From Mortierella sp. BCC40632 (lineage: Eukaryota > Mortierellomycota > Mortierellomycetes > Mortierellales > Mortierellaceae): a stretch of 64,000 bases of DNA. Both the position numbers and the translations under genes were made by a program. Each line of letters begins with the position of its first letter. The stretch's first letter is position 1. The notes beneath the pieces were generated by a model. That model was not told the origin of the DNA and made no database searches. It was given only the letters and a program-made list of their open reading frames with translations. Below are positions 32,527 through 44,933 of this stretch, in pieces. The stretch spans positions 354,501-418,500 of the forward strand of contig WAEK01000014.1 of assembly GCA_011634665.1 (NCBI GenBank), in the 5' to 3' direction.

Positions 32527-35484
32527 ATGATGACGGCCATGTCGACACACCCTTCTGCAACGCTTTCCCCTTCGTTGCCTCGGTCCCTGCATCCCACGCC
32601 ACCGGCCCAACACCTCCCAACCCCAACCTCAGCGCCGCCAATCCCCTTGCCTGTATCCTTGCCCCGGTCAGGATCAACCATGGCCCAGTCAACTGGAACA
32701 CGGAATGACATCAGTCCCACTCATCGACCCTCTTTGCAACCTCTTTCACCCCCAATGCTTCCTCAGGACAGTCCACTCAAACATTCACCTTCTTCTTCTC
32801 CACTTTCTCCTTCTTCGCCTTCATGGTCATCTCAACAATACTCTCAAGACAAGCCGTCGCAGTCGCCGTTGTTCAATCGCTCGAGTGAGCATTCGGATGG
32901 TCCTTTGCCAGCCGCCTCTGCTCGGTCATATCCTGGCGCACTTGCGCAGCAAACGTCTAGTAGAGCCACCGCAGTTGGGCGCTTGCCAGTCCGCCTCGGC
33001 CTCTCCGACCCACGAGTGCACTGCTATATGAAGGGATCCTCTCAGTTCATGGGCATCTGCGCTGCTGTCGCCCCCTCGCAGACTCGCCAAGACAGGATGA
33101 CGCATGCTCTACAGCAGCAGCTACTCCGCCATCAGGAGCAGCAGCAGCAGCAACAACAACAACAACAAAAACAGTATCAGCAGCAGCAGCAACAGAGGCA
33201 GAGGCAACAGAAACAAAAAGAACAAAAGGAGCAGCAGCACCTGCCACGTATATCATTTCAACACCAGCAGCACCAGCAACACCAGCATGTCCGCTCAGGG
33301 CTTGGAATATTCGACAAAGACTTTGCCAAGTCCAGACTAGAAGAGGAAGAAGAAGCCGTCACTTCTTCAGTGACCGGTGACCGCGGCCATTTTGCTCTTG
33401 CTCGGGGTCATGTGAATCCCGAATCGGTGGCGACCTGTCGTAGCTGGTCACGCGGGACAACTCCGCTAGTCAGGGATCAGTCCTCAGGACAACAGGAACA
33501 GGCACTCGAAGACAGCAGCCATCCTTCTGAGCATGAAGGAAATGGCTCCATCATCGAGCCTCTACTCGAGACTGAAGAGGCAGCATACAGAGCCGAAAGC
33601 CCTCCTTCCAACCATTCCTCTGGACTCACCAAACACTCCCTCTCTCCGCCCACCTCGCTTCCCAGCCCTTCGCCATCATTGATCTCACTCTCTCCCGACT
33701 TGCTAGGGTCCGTGCGGGACCGAACCAATTTCTCCGATAGAGAGGGTCCTACTCTTCAATGCATAGGACAAGACCAGAAACGAGGATCCTTTTCACAAAG
33801 GAGAGAGTCCCTGTCGACCCACTCTAGTTTCCAGAGGGCTGGATCATTGTTCGGACCGGAAGCTTTGCCTCAGCCCAATCTGACACCACCACTGTCAGCC
33901 TGGCCTGTCTACGAAATAGATTCGAGAGCATCCTCAAGACAAGCTGTATCCCCTCAGCCAACTCGAGCCAACATTGCGCAGAGGTCGACCACCAAGCTCC
34001 ATCACAGTCGGATCCCCTTCAGATCCCCTGACAGAAAATCGGGTCAGGAACTGCGGACCCTTTCGACAGAGGGAAGTGTTACATCGGATACATTTTTCAA
34101 AATGGACTTTTATGAGTACTACTTGAAGAACCCAAAGTTGCTTCGACCCCAAGGTGGGCGTATCGAGGAAAGAGCCCAATGGGCCAGACGTCATAGTCAT
34201 AGTACAGGATTGAGCTATGGACAGGCTCCCCATGGGTCAACTCATGTCGAGAGTTCTCAACTAGGACGAATGGAGGATGTCCGAGGAACATCCGCAGGCG
34301 GTTCTTATCCGACAGCATCCTCCAAGCCCAAGCCCAAGGTCAAGGGTGTACCAAAAGGCAACAGCGGACCAAAAGGAAATGGATCAACAGTACCCAAGAA
34401 ACCAACCGGAGTCTCGAGGCGACAGTCGATGCCATTGATTCTGACCGCTACGAGACGAGTCCTTCGAAATGAGGATGTCAAGCCAGGGATGGTAGAGCAG
34501 GAGCGATACTTGTCGACAGGGGATACTGGGGAAATTGTCCAAAGCCTAGTGGTTCGCTCACCTGAGAAGCCTGCTGGTCGCAAACCATGGTCAAAGTCCA
34601 CATTGGCCCATTCCATTCCCAACAGCTCAATGTCTCCAACAGAAATAATCTCTTCTCGGCCTCATGCTACGGGCAAGACACCAACAGAAAGAGCCACCGG
34701 TGGACATGACAGTGGAAGTGACGACATCCAGAGTGGAAATGAAGAGTTTGACGAAGATTATGAAGACGACCACAGACATGGACCAGCTCCGCGACACAAG
34801 AAGACACAATCTATGACCAAGTTGGATCCTTCAGGAGCAGGTGTCCATCCAAAGAAGGCCAGCCGAAAGCGGTCTTCAAATACGCTCCAACAGGATGAGC
34901 AAGGCCATGGAGGTCAAGGAGAGGGCAGTACCAAGGCTCGAAAGAAGATGAAAAAGTCTTTGGATCCTGACAATGTCCCGACGACGGGTTTTAGACATGG
35001 AGGCGAGCGAGTTGTTCAAGAGCCAGAGGAGCTGGTTGATATTGAACCGGACATTGGACCTGTCTGGATGCTCGATTCTCATCCTCCCCCACGAGTGATC
35101 TGGAAAGGTACCGTTTTAGGAGCTAGATTCAAGCATTAATGGTCGTGGTCAGTTGGTAATCATCTAACCAACTTTTATTTTTATTTTTATTTCCCTGTTT
35201 CAGGTCAACCACTTTCTATTGTCGGCAAGCTTGGATACGAACGGCTTCATCCTTATGAAGAACACATTGCATCGACCTTGCGACTTTCACCTGCTCAGTA
35301 TTTGAGTTGTAAGCGGATTCTAATTCTCGCCTCACGCGACTACCTGGCCAATCCCGATGGAAAGCAATTCCGAAAGTCAGATGCTCAAAAGCTCTGCCGA
35401 ATTGATGTGAACAAGACCAGTCGACTCTGGGAAGTCTTTGCCAAGATTGGTTGGTTGGCAGGGATCACGGAAAAGGACATTTAA
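32527..35484 (+). CDS. SWIRM-domain chromatin/transcription protein (Fun19-like)
   Basis: Two exons, 32527-35107 and 35204-35484 (953 aa). Most of the protein is disordered: Pro/Ser-rich at the start, a Gln-rich tract from about residue 200 to 240, a Ser-rich middle, and an acidic segment (EEFDEDYEDDH) with basic Lys/Arg clusters near residue 800. The last ~95 residues are a SWIRM domain (LSIVGKLGYERLHPYEE, LRLSPAQYLSCKR, FRKSDAQKLCRIDVNKTS, LWEVFAKIGWL), as in yeast Fun19 and fission-yeast Laf proteins linked to histone deacetylase complexes. SWIRM helices bind DNA or nucleosomes. The 96-nt intron sits just before the domain. The start is the first ATG of a tandem pair; a later one is possible, since the N-terminus is poorly constrained. 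Confidence 0.85.
33122..33240 (+). repeat. CAG/CAA-type polyglutamine-coding repeat
   Basis: This lies inside the SWIRM gene. It is a mixed CAG/CAA tract with Arg and Lys interruptions encoding a Gln-rich activation-type segment. Codon mixing suggests selection for Gln rather than simple slippage. Confidence 0.85.
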
Positions 35485-37093
35485 TAACATCAACACCACC
35501 ACCATCCACCACCACCCACCACCACCGTCGCCACAAAAAAAAAAAAAAAAAAAAGCGATCAACCATTCCATGGTGGCCACACTGTACAACAGCAACTTTT
35601 TTTCTTTTCGCTTATCATGGGCAACGACCACGACATGTCTGTCTACCAGCTGCGACACCCGTGGAAGGGAAAGCGGGAAAAAAAAAATCACGACGTGGCA
35701 CACTCATTACTTGTCCCCCTTTGATTTTCCGCACTGCTCTGTTATTTTTTTTTTCTTTTTTAATATTCTTGGCATTACTGCAATGGTTTGGACGACAGCC
35801 CTCCACATTCTCCCCTCTGGAATCGACGGCCTGCTGGCTAAACCCACACCCAGTGGATGATTAGCCTGACAAAAAAAAAAAAAAAAAAAAAAACAAAAAA
35901 GCAGCTCCGAGGGTTTCTTCTTCCTTTCTTCTTTTGATTTCCCTTCTTTTCTTTTCTTTTTCTCATAACTGTACTTGTTTGAAATACCTCCACTCCCCCT
36001 ACTATTGCCAAGTTGGTTGATTCATTTGACTTTGCATGCCGCACAAAGATTCATATGCGGCGAACCTGTGCCTTTGCTGTTGTTCTTTTTTTCCCTTTCT
36101 TTCTTTCTTTCTTTTTTTTTTTTCTTTTATCCTTCCCCCTTCATTGCACCATTTCCCAGTTTGTATACTATGGCTGTAACACCACCTCCCACTTTGTATT
36201 TTTCCCCCATCTTTTTTTCTCTTTCTTTCTTTTTTGTTCTTGCCTACTCTTTGTTCTGACCCTCTTTTTCACATTTGCACATGGCTTCACACTTGTTTCT
36301 TTGCATTCTCTTTCTTTTTTTTTTCTTCTTCTTTTTCTTGTTGGTTGGAACCTCACTTTGTCAGATCCCTCGTATGGCATCCCTTCCTTTCTCCCCCCCT
36401 CTTCTCTTTGTTCTGTCGCTTGAAATTTTGCTCCGCTTCTCCCTTCTACATATTGGAGGTTTTTTTTAATAATAATCTTTTCGCTTTTGCTCTTTCTACC
36501 TCAACTTTTCTTCAATTTCTCTACCTTCCCTTCCTCCCCTTCCATCTGTCTGCATTGCTATGACACGACATGCTATGAATAAATAAAATGGATAAAACAA
36601 AAAACAAAATAAAAGGAACCAGTTTCTAGATACGATGAGAAGGAGGCATAATTTACGCGTTGCTCCAAGTTCCCCCCCTTCCCTCCTCTCCCGTCTCCCC
36701 TTTTTACCCTCTTATCACCCTACCCCTACTGTACTCGTGTCTTTGTTATCGAGTTGAAACGGGTGATCACAAGAGTTGAGTGTCGCTCTGCGGAGTTCTC
36801 CCTAATTTCCTTCTCTCTCTCTTCCTTCCTCATCTAATTCATCAAACTTGACTCGGGGATAGGGAGAAGAAGGTGTGATAAGATTGTTAGATACAACAAC
36901 GCTGCGCGAAACAAGGAAAGACTCGGAAGAAAGAGGGCAAGGAGGAGGAGGAGGAGGAGGAGGAGGAAGTGGAAGAAGGGGAAGTAGAAAGTAAGTCTTA
37001 TGACAACTTCCCCCACCCCCCTCACCCCACGGGACAATTGACTCATCTGCCAATCATCGCTCAGAAAGAGTGAGTGAGTGAGTGAGTGAGAGA

Positions 37094-37136
<43 letters not shown>

Positions 37137-37318
37137 GAGATGGATAACTAGGGCTTTTGGAGAGATGGAGTACTCTTGTTTTTCAACATCCCTGCTCCCA
37201 TCTTTTCTCCCTCCCTCCCTCCCTCCCTCCCTCTCTCTCTCTCTTCATACATACATACATACATTCTTCTTCTTCTTCTTCTTTTTCTTTCAACCTCATC
37301 ACACATTTTAAAACACAA

Positions 37319-37359
<41 letters not shown>

Positions 37360-37454
37360 CGAACATGTTCAGAGGGCCTCAGTGTCTCGTAAAAATAGAG
37401 AAAAGGGATGGCTGGTAGTCTCTCACTTGTGTGTCTGTGTCTGTGTCTGTCTGG

Positions 37455-37490
<36 letters not shown>

Positions 37491-37796
37491 CTTTGTCCAT
37501 TTGTGCGTTGGTGCATTAATGTGCTCGTGCATTTTTTTTTTTTTTTTTTTTAAATTTTATACTTCGTTGGCTGGTAGTCCTACAACAACATACTAGTACA
37601 ATGGAAAACCCTTTTCACATATTTAAAATTCTCATGTTTGTGAGAGCGGTAGGAGGGGGGGACGGTGTGTGCGTGCGAGAGAAAGGAAAATAAATAAATA
37701 AATAAATAAAAAAAAAGAAAAAAAGAGAAAAAGGTTGGAAGAGAATATCATCATTATCGTCATCATCATCACCATCATCATCATTTCTCTAATTTA
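35485..37796 (+). other. Intergenic between convergent SWIRM (+) and bZIP (-) genes
   Basis: T/C-rich sequence follows the SWIRM stop, with AATAAATAAAATGG at about 36578 as a poly-A signal candidate, implying a 3'UTR near 1.1 kb. Further on are GAG repeats (36938-36968), (GA)n (37096-37132), (CCCT)n and (CATA)n (37208-37263), poly-T (37322-37359) and (GT)n (37455-37488). No gene is supportable. Confidence 0.5.
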
Positions 37797-39584
37797 TCAA
37801 AAGGTATCATCCATATCTTCCAGACTTCGTTTCCGTGGTCGGAACCCACTCCGGATCCGTTCAATCTCTGGTCCAATCAAATATCCAAATCGTTCAAAAA
37901 ACTCTTCTGGTAATTGCCAACTTCGTGGTTCCAAGGGGTTACCATGACACGTCGCCCTGTCCATCAACAATTGAAATACCTCCTGAATGTCGTATTTACT
38001 CTGATGAAGAATCATCTGGGCTCGTAGTTTTGGACAGGGCATCAAATCCACTCGTGGGTCGTGTGGTAATTGATAAATCTTGGGATCAATCGCTGGATCA
38101 CTCGCCGGAGGCGCCGAGGCCAGGATTTGAAACTCTTTTCCAAGTCGATGGTTACCCAATAGCTCTATCAAAAGACGCTCATCTCTCTGTGACCTCACAA
38201 GGCTGTCCTTCTCCATTGGTTGCTCTTGGTCATACCCACGACTCGCTCTCTCCCTAAACAGATTTGAGCCTGGGGATTCAGGTGGGGGTGATGGTGTGGG
38301 CGAATAGGTCTCTGACCGCGAGAATGAAGAGGACGAAGAAGGAAGCCATGGATTCCGAGACGAGGTCGACCCTCCTCTCAAAGGCGGATAGTCAATCGAC
38401 ATGGATGGTGATGATTGCTGTTCTACCTCCTGAAAGGGGTCAAACAGAGAATTGTCACTCACCACCTCCTGTGGAGTAGCCATACTGCTACGAACAAGCG
38501 ATTGGAGAGTTCCAGGTGGGAAGAGTGATGACTGGAGCTCGTCAAATACTGTAGGGTGCTTTTTGTAGTCTGTCTCCTTGGCTAAGGGAGTGCCTGGGGG
38601 GATGAATGCTGGTCGAATGACCGAAAGTGGCTCGAACGGGAGTGACGAGGCTGGGGTGGGGACTGCAACGGATTTGTCTGATTGGACAGGGACAAACAAT
38701 GGCGGGGCCTTGTACAAGACTTCTCTGTTGGACGGACCAGGTCGACCTCCTTGCCGAACCTCGCGGTTCTCGTTATAGACAGAGAGCGTCAATGGGTGTG
38801 CAGGTCCCTCGGGAGGTGTGTGGAGCGATGATTGTTCAGGGCCAGGAGATGAGCCTGGATGAGCGTCATTGGGCGGTGAGGTCTGGATGGATATCGAGTG
38901 TGAAGGATGCGGTGCTGGCGACTGGCTATGTCTGGACGAGACCAAAGACGGGTGGGCAGGCGATGGTGTCGATGGAGATTGTCCTGAACCAGAGTTTTCG
39001 GCATCGCGCTTCTCCTGATGACGGTGATAGAGTTCTTCTTTGACATCCTGTAGCAACGTTGTCTGACCCCCTTTACTGAGTGCACTCTCAAAAGCATAGA
39101 CCACCTCGCGGAGGTAATGGTTTTCGCTTTGGACAGAGTCAATGACAGTCTTGAGTTGATCGATTTCGAGTTGGAACCGGTTCGTGTCTCGAATATTTTG
39201 GTCCTTGAGGTCCCTGATCATGTTCTCAAGCTGTTGGAGATGTCGCTCTTTCCGGTCTCGAAATGCTCTCTGTGCGGCTCGGTTCTGCTCCTTGCGTAAT
39301 GCTGGTGAGGCGGGATTGGGCTTACGTCCTGACCGTTTTGGTGTTGGCGAGTCAGCATCTTGAGCAGTATCCGAATGGGACTGAGAGGACGATTCTCGGT
39401 TGAAATGATGAGTAGATTGATGTTGACCACTTTGTGTATGGGGCGAGGAGGTAGCGGAGGAGAAGGGATTGGCGGCAGGATGGGAATGGAGTGGGAGCGA
39501 GGGTTGCTGCAGCCTAGCATTGGCGGGAGTGGATGGCTTGCCATTGTTGGCTCCGCGGTTATGTGGGTCCGATTTGGTGGCCAT
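37797..39584 (-). CDS. bZIP transcription factor, Pap1/Yap type with DUF3425-like C-terminus
   Basis: Single exon, 595 aa. Residues 1-95 are disordered, rich in Ser, His and Gln. The basic region is at about 97-115 (RKEQNRAAQRAFRDRKERH), with the N-x2-A-x-R-A-F-R pattern of fungal AP-1 (Pap1/Yap1). A leucine zipper follows to about 160. The middle is Pro/Ser-rich. The C-terminal ~110 residues (DPRVDLMPCPKLRAQM, YDIQEVFQLLMD, SWQLPEEFFERFGYLIGPE) match the DUF3425 region common in fungal bZIPs. I do not see the cysteine-rich redox domains of true Pap1/Yap1, so oxidative-stress sensing is not supported. It lies tail to tail with the SWIRM gene. Confidence 0.88.
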   Translation of the reverse strand: MATKSDPHNRGANNGKPSTPANARLQQPSLPLHSHPAANPFSSATSSPHTQSGQHQSTHHFNRESSSQSHSDTAQDADSPTPKRSGRKPNPASPALRKEQNRAAQRAFRDRKERHLQQLENMIRDLKDQNIRDTNRFQLEIDQLKTVIDSVQSENHYLREVVYAFESALSKGGQTTLLQDVKEELYHRHQEKRDAENSGSGQSPSTPSPAHPSLVSSRHSQSPAPHPSHSISIQTSPPNDAHPGSSPGPEQSSLHTPPEGPAHPLTLSVYNENREVRQGGRPGPSNREVLYKAPPLFVPVQSDKSVAVPTPASSLPFEPLSVIRPAFIPPGTPLAKETDYKKHPTVFDELQSSLFPPGTLQSLVRSSMATPQEVVSDNSLFDPFQEVEQQSSPSMSIDYPPLRGGSTSSRNPWLPSSSSSFSRSETYSPTPSPPPESPGSNLFRERASRGYDQEQPMEKDSLVRSQRDERLLIELLGNHRLGKEFQILASAPPASDPAIDPKIYQLPHDPRVDLMPCPKLRAQMILHQSKYDIQEVFQLLMDRATCHGNPLEPRSWQLPEEFFERFGYLIGPEIERIRSGFRPRKRSLEDMDDTF

Positions 39585-40126
39585 GGCGGGTAGAGTGTGA
39601 GAAAGGGGTCTGATGCTGTTGCTGCTGCGCTGTTTTGTTTGAGTAGGTTGGATCGCAATGTGAAGGAATGGAAAAGAAGAAGGAAAGAAAGAAAGAGAAC
39701 GTTGGAGTAGGTCTATCTATGACGGGGGCCAGACTGGCTGCAAGCCGGGGCTTGGATGACGCTAAGACACGATGGTGTGGAGAGGGTAGAGGAAGAAGAA
39801 AGAAAAAGAGAGAAAAAGGTGGGTCTGGGGATGAATGCTCATGTCTTTCTCGTTCTCAAGAGCAAGACAAGAGAGGGATAGGGAGAGAGAGAAAAAAAAA
39901 AAAAGACCGTCCCCACAGCCGCATTCTGCGGGCGTGGGCTTGGCTTGGCGGCGTCTTTTGTCAGCAGCAACCTTGATTTTTCCGTCTCACCCAACTTTCT
40001 TTGAGTGAGAACGTGCTTTATTCGTGTGCCAATTAGGGAGGAGAGAGAGAACGTGAAAGTGATAGAGAGATGAGAGAAATCAATCTCTAAACACCCTTCA
40101 TGGCCGTTTATGCAAATGCCTTTTTT
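39585..40126 (+). other. Intergenic between the bZIP start and the NOC3 stop
   Basis: This holds the promoter and 5'UTR of the bZIP gene, which read leftwards from here, and the 3' end of NOC3. It contains A/G-rich runs and poly-A at 39891-39904. No gene is supportable. Confidence 0.45.
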
Positions 40127-43100
40127 CTACTTGTTAATGGATCGATCATGAACTCGGACTTGACCTGCGCTTGGCGCAAATACTGACAAAGCCTTGGCCA
40201 TTGTCCGTACCTTGGGGTCAAAGTGTGTCTATTCCGTCCAGGGAGATCACAGCAAAAATGGGTGTGAGAGAGAGAGAAAGAAAGAAAGAACGATAGCGAG
40301 GCAATTGAGCGGTTAGTCTTCTTGGTTTTAACAATGGACAATGAACAATAGGTAGTAAACTTTAAGCCGTATCCTCTTTCATGCCCTAACAAAGACTCAA
40401 GTTACCTTCATCAATTCAATCTCCCATAGACTTGCAGCCATGGGATTGCAGAGCTCGGGGTCGTTCAGCGCAGGCAAGTAAACGCCATTTCCTGCACGAT
40501 CCTCGTCCGACGATGTGAGCATCTGGTCCAGTTGCGGCTGTCTTTGGATAAGCTTTTTCATGACAATTAAAAAGTCCTGCACTGCCTTGTTTGGGAATTG
40601 CAACGAGGCCACTGCTATCCGCTTTAGGAAAGCAGCAGAGCGAATAATGGGGATTTTGCCCTTGCTCTTGAAGAACAGGAGCTCAAAACCCTTCATGATC
40701 AGGTCGCGGTCTGAAGGCAAAAGGACCATGACTTCTTCCTCGACAGGTGCTTTTGCGGATCGACCCCTCTTCTGAGCAGCGGCCAACTTTTGTTGCTTCT
40801 CCTTTTCCTTGATAGACTCTTGTGTTGCTTCAAAGAGATCACCCTCGATATCGGGATTCATGGCAGAGGTCATTATTGAGGTATAAAATTCTGTGTAAAA
40901 CGCCTTGAGATCAATGTTCAATGCCTCTCCCTGTCCCTGAAGGAGCTGGAATGCCGTCACGATACAAAGAAGCTGCTTCCTGCGATTTGTTGCCGTGTAA
41001 GGGTCGAATTGCTGTGAATCTGTTCCTCCGACCATAATCTTCTTGATAACTTCCATCAAGTCTGTGAAAAAGTCGACGTTGATCAAGTGTGCGAACCTAT
41101 AGGTCAACCATCAAAAGAGTAGAGAAAAAGAAAAGAAAAAGAAAAGACCATTAGTCCATAATCGCAACATACGAGTACCAGACCTCCGAGGGTTCCATTT
41201 CAAAAGGAGTAGGAAGAGTCATTCCACTCGTACCTTGCTAGACCTTCAAGGACAACAGGCAAAAGAGGAGATCCAGGAGCGTGCTTAAGGATTCGGAAGT
41301 ATGTGATAAACACAAGCTTCAAGGTCTCTGTCTGTGTTTTTTGCTTCTCTTCCTTGTCAATAACAGCCTCAGCCTCCTTCATCTCCACCTCGACCTCTTT
41401 CTTTGCCTTGAGGAGCTTTCTGTTCTTCTTACTAATGTGCACTCGATCCTTCTTTTTCCGCTTCCTGGACAATTCATCTTCTCCTCCCTGGCGGGTTGGG
41501 AGCTCCTCTCTGAGTCGCAAAGTAAGGAAAACGTTGATTACGTTGGGATGGACCAGATAGGATTTGGACTTGATCATCTTTGTCAGGAGCTTCACCGCAT
41601 CCAATGATACTTCGCCCGATTCGTCTTCCAAGAAAATGTCCTTTAGCGCCTTGCTGCAAGTCTCTGATTGCTCGGACCATCGCCGGCGGCTCATCCTCGC
41701 AATCAAGGCTGTCATCAAATTCAATCGAAAGTTGAAGTGTGTAACACTTGTCAACAAAGTGCACATACAATGGATGGCGACTGTTGCCAAGCTTGAGATC
41801 GCATTCTGATTTTTGTCCGCTGCAGTGTCCTTGGCGATCGCTGGAGAAGTCAGTGAAGCGGAGGCAAACTTGCTATTTGCGCCGTTTGCTTCATCTTCCT
41901 CGTCCTTATCAGACTTGTCCTGGGCCAGCACCTTCTCCAAACTTTGCAAGTAGTTTTGGTAGTTCTGGAGCAAGGACTGTTCATAGTCACGAAGCTTGGA
42001 GACATCCCTGGATACCTTGACACTCAACTCTTTTTCTGAAAGCGTTCTGATCCTGTATCCAGGCAAAATATCCTTGTAGACTGCGAGCTGTGTCAACATG
42101 GCGAGCTTCTTGATCACATCGCTTGGGTCCTGTGCCATCGCTCGTAGCCTCCTGAGCACTCCAACCTACATGATTTAGGAGGAAAAGAAACTTAGTTTGG
42201 GTTTGCTCCTTCAATCTCATAGCCCTATTCATCCAGAAGAAATCATGGTACCATTGTGAGAAAGAATAAACGCGCTACTTACGTTTTCTTCTGGGTTGGA
42301 GATGACCATCTGAGCCATTGACGCCAACTCTTCCTTTTTCTGCGCAATCTGTGCCTTTTTGGGTACTTTTTTCTCTGGCTTGATTTCTACCTCGGGCTCT
42401 TCCTGATGCTCCTGACCAAAGACTTCGTCCTCCTCCTCTGCAAAATCGCTGTCGACGACCTCTTCCGATTCATCGCCGCTCTCCTCCTCACCCTTTTTCT
42501 CACTGGGCCGCACTCGATCATCTTCCACTTCTTGGATACGGCCGTCAGCAAGCTTGATTGGTAGCCGTTGGCTTACTTTTTGTGTCCAGCCCTCAGCCAT
42601 ACGAGGCTTCAACTCGTAATCCTGTTCTTCGTCAGAGTCTACTTCCTGTTCTTCCTCATCCATTTCTTCATCCATTTCCTCATCCGACATTTCCTCAGAC
42701 TCCTGGTCCTCATTGTCGCTGATCTCATCGGCATCATCACTTTCGGCAGTGTCGCTGTCAGCCATATCGATGTCCATAGCCTCAGCATCACCTTCGCCAT
42801 CGCTATCTGACTCTGATTCAATGTCGTCCAGGGTCATTTCGATTGAGCTAGCACTCTTCTTCAATTCTCCAAATGTGGTCTTTTTCTTTGCCTTGATAAT
42901 CTCATTCCTACAATCCAATAGATATAGTTTTTAGAATTTGGGTTTTGTTTCGATAAGAGCACCAGAAAGAAAGAAAAAGAGAAAGAGGGGGAAAAGAGTG
43001 AGGAGAGGGAGGGGGGGGGGACCTTCACTGGGTCGGAAGGCTCACGCAGGTTTGGTGTCCTCTGTTGCACATACTTTGAGAGTCTCTGGACATCCATTTT

Positions 43101-43495
43101 TGTCAAGAATCCTGAAAGCTGGCTGTGTTCGTTAAAGAACTCGATATCATCGTCGTCAATCTCCACTTCCTCATTGACTGTAATTGGCTTGATGATCTTG
43201 GGCACGTTGATCTGTTTTTCTTCCTTGTTGCCCTTCTTTTGTCCACCCTATTTCAGAAAGAAAGAAAAAAAGAAACCACCGAGTTAGGCAAACAGGCAAA
43301 GGTGTGTTAAAGTGCTCCTTGGCATGTTGGCCTAGTGTTGAGGTCTCCAGGATGTACCTTTTTGCCCTTGGCTTGACCAGGCGCCGCACCTGCTGCAGGC
43401 TTGCCACCCTTGGCTGGTTTGCTAGACTTTGCCGACTTGGGTTTGGCGGCATTTGAGCCTTTAGCTCCTTTGGAGGCCTTCTTTGGTGGAGCCAT
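40127..43495 (-). CDS. NOC3: Nucleolar complex protein 3 (NOC3), 60S ribosome biogenesis
   Basis: Six exons on the minus strand: 43495-43358, 43247-43075, 42907-42283, 42165-41234, 41096-40406 and 40228-40127 (886 aa), all phases matching. The N-terminus is Lys/Ala/Gly-rich (nucleolar targeting type). Then come IDDDDIEFFNEHSQLSGFL and a long Asp/Glu-rich stretch, as in NOC3. The alpha-helical core has VGVLRRLRAMAQDPSD, DILPGYRIR, VSKLRDYEQSLLQNYQ, HFNFRLNLMTALIARM, LVHPNVINVFLTLRL, then EGLARFAHLINVDFF and LWEIELMK. Noc3 pairs with Noc2 in pre-60S export and is also linked to replication origins in yeast. The exon 2 donor is GTATGT at 43074; a later donor adding about 15 residues does not keep phase with the best acceptor, so I rejected it. 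Confidence 0.9.
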
Positions 43496-43613
43496 GTTGC
43501 ACTTTTGATGAAGCGCTGTTGAGCAGATGGTGATTCAAAGAGTGATGAAGACAACTACTCCCAACTCTTGCCAATGAATGTGACAGTGAGTAGAGGAATG
43601 CACAACCGTCTCA

Positions 43614-43646
<33 letters not shown>

Positions 43647-44933
43647 CTGAGCAAAAATAACATCAAGCCACCCACCAGTCCCATCCACGCGAATTCTCTT
43701 TTTCCATATGAACCCTCACATCCCTCACATGGGATCAGTCCTAGGCACGCACCTCTCGACACTATCAGCGAGCCTAGCATGCTCAAGTGAGCGGCTGTGT
43801 GAAATGACTCTATCGCCGTCCCTCATGTTCATGCCTATCGCATGCTGGTCCCCCTCTCCCCTTGTGCTCTGTGCGAAATGACTGGACAACCTGTCCTACC
43901 AAAGAGATATCTCTTTCAACCTCTAGAGGACGAATTCCTCAGAGGCGTGATTGTGCTCTCCGGTCAAATGGTGACAAATGCAATGTTCTTTGCGAAATTT
44001 TATTGCCTTCAGAGACTCGTTCTCCGACCTCTATCGCTGGCCATTCGATCATGGTTCATCCAGGCCTTTGTGGCACCATTCAGACGGTGGGAAGAAAAGA
44101 ATAGGAAACAAAAACTGTGCGTGGGACCCACCAAAAAAAAAAAAAAAAAAAAAAAAATCCCAACCCATTCCCTCTTAGCCGATAAGAACATCGGGACGAG
44201 TTCCTTCTTTTGCATTCGGTTCGCTCTGGTCAGCTCTTTCGCTGTGCTTCAACTCGGAGAGAACGCGTGGACGTCTCCTCTTGCCGGCATCGAGCCGCGA
44301 GCCGTCAACAAAAAAGGTCATGGTAAATGATTGATCCTCTATTTGGATTCAAGTACGTACTCCACATGCACACCTGCAAGATAGGACATATTGAACCATC
44401 GGGTCTTGAGCAAGCAAGTGGGTGGGCAAGAAAGTGGTCGCACTACTTGTGGAGTACGACTCTTGCCAAAAGCGGACGTTTCATATTCGTGAGCGGATAT
44501 GCTGTGGGCCGTGGATGAAGAAAGGAGGAGGAGGCATGTGAAGCGGAACAGCCAGTGGTCCCGGCTGCTCTTCTCGGCAGAGCCATTGCATGACAGGGGC
44601 CACTGACGTGCGGCAGAGAGAACACGGCAAATGAAGAAAGGGACAGACGGCATTGTTGTGGTGTCTGTGCGGGGTTTAGAGTCGGGCACGGCTGGATGCT
44701 CTTGGCGCTCTCTCTCTCTCTCTCTCTGTCTGTCCGTCTGTCTGTTGGTCTGCAGCTGAGCCGTTCGTTGTCAACATGTGATATGGGCTTATTGCAGATA
44801 TAAAGAGCTGTACCTGACCCCTGGCAATCACCCACAATTCTTGCTGACTTTTTTTTTTTTATCTTGCTCTTCCTCTTGTTCCTCTTCCGCCCACACTCAC
44901 ACCCACACCCACACACCACACTCTATTTTCTAA
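43496..44933 (+). other. Divergent promoter region NOC3 (-) / MBOAT (+)
   Basis: This has poly-T at 43619-43646, poly-A at 44131-44157 and CT repeats at 44712-44726, with no conserved frame. The 162-codon frame at 43842-44330 runs through the poly-A tract and has no domain. The head-to-head arrangement of the flanking genes suggests two promoters in this 1.4 kb. Confidence 0.5.
44799..44805 (+). promoter_or_regulatory. TATA box of the MBOAT gene
   Basis: TATAAAG at 135 bp before the ATG, followed by CT-rich sequence. The spacing is reasonable for a fungal TATA promoter. Confidence 0.5.

Noticed and set aside
43842..44330. 162-codon plus-strand frame between NOC3 and the MBOAT gene
   Set aside because: Runs through a poly-A tract and has no recognisable domain or homologue signal.
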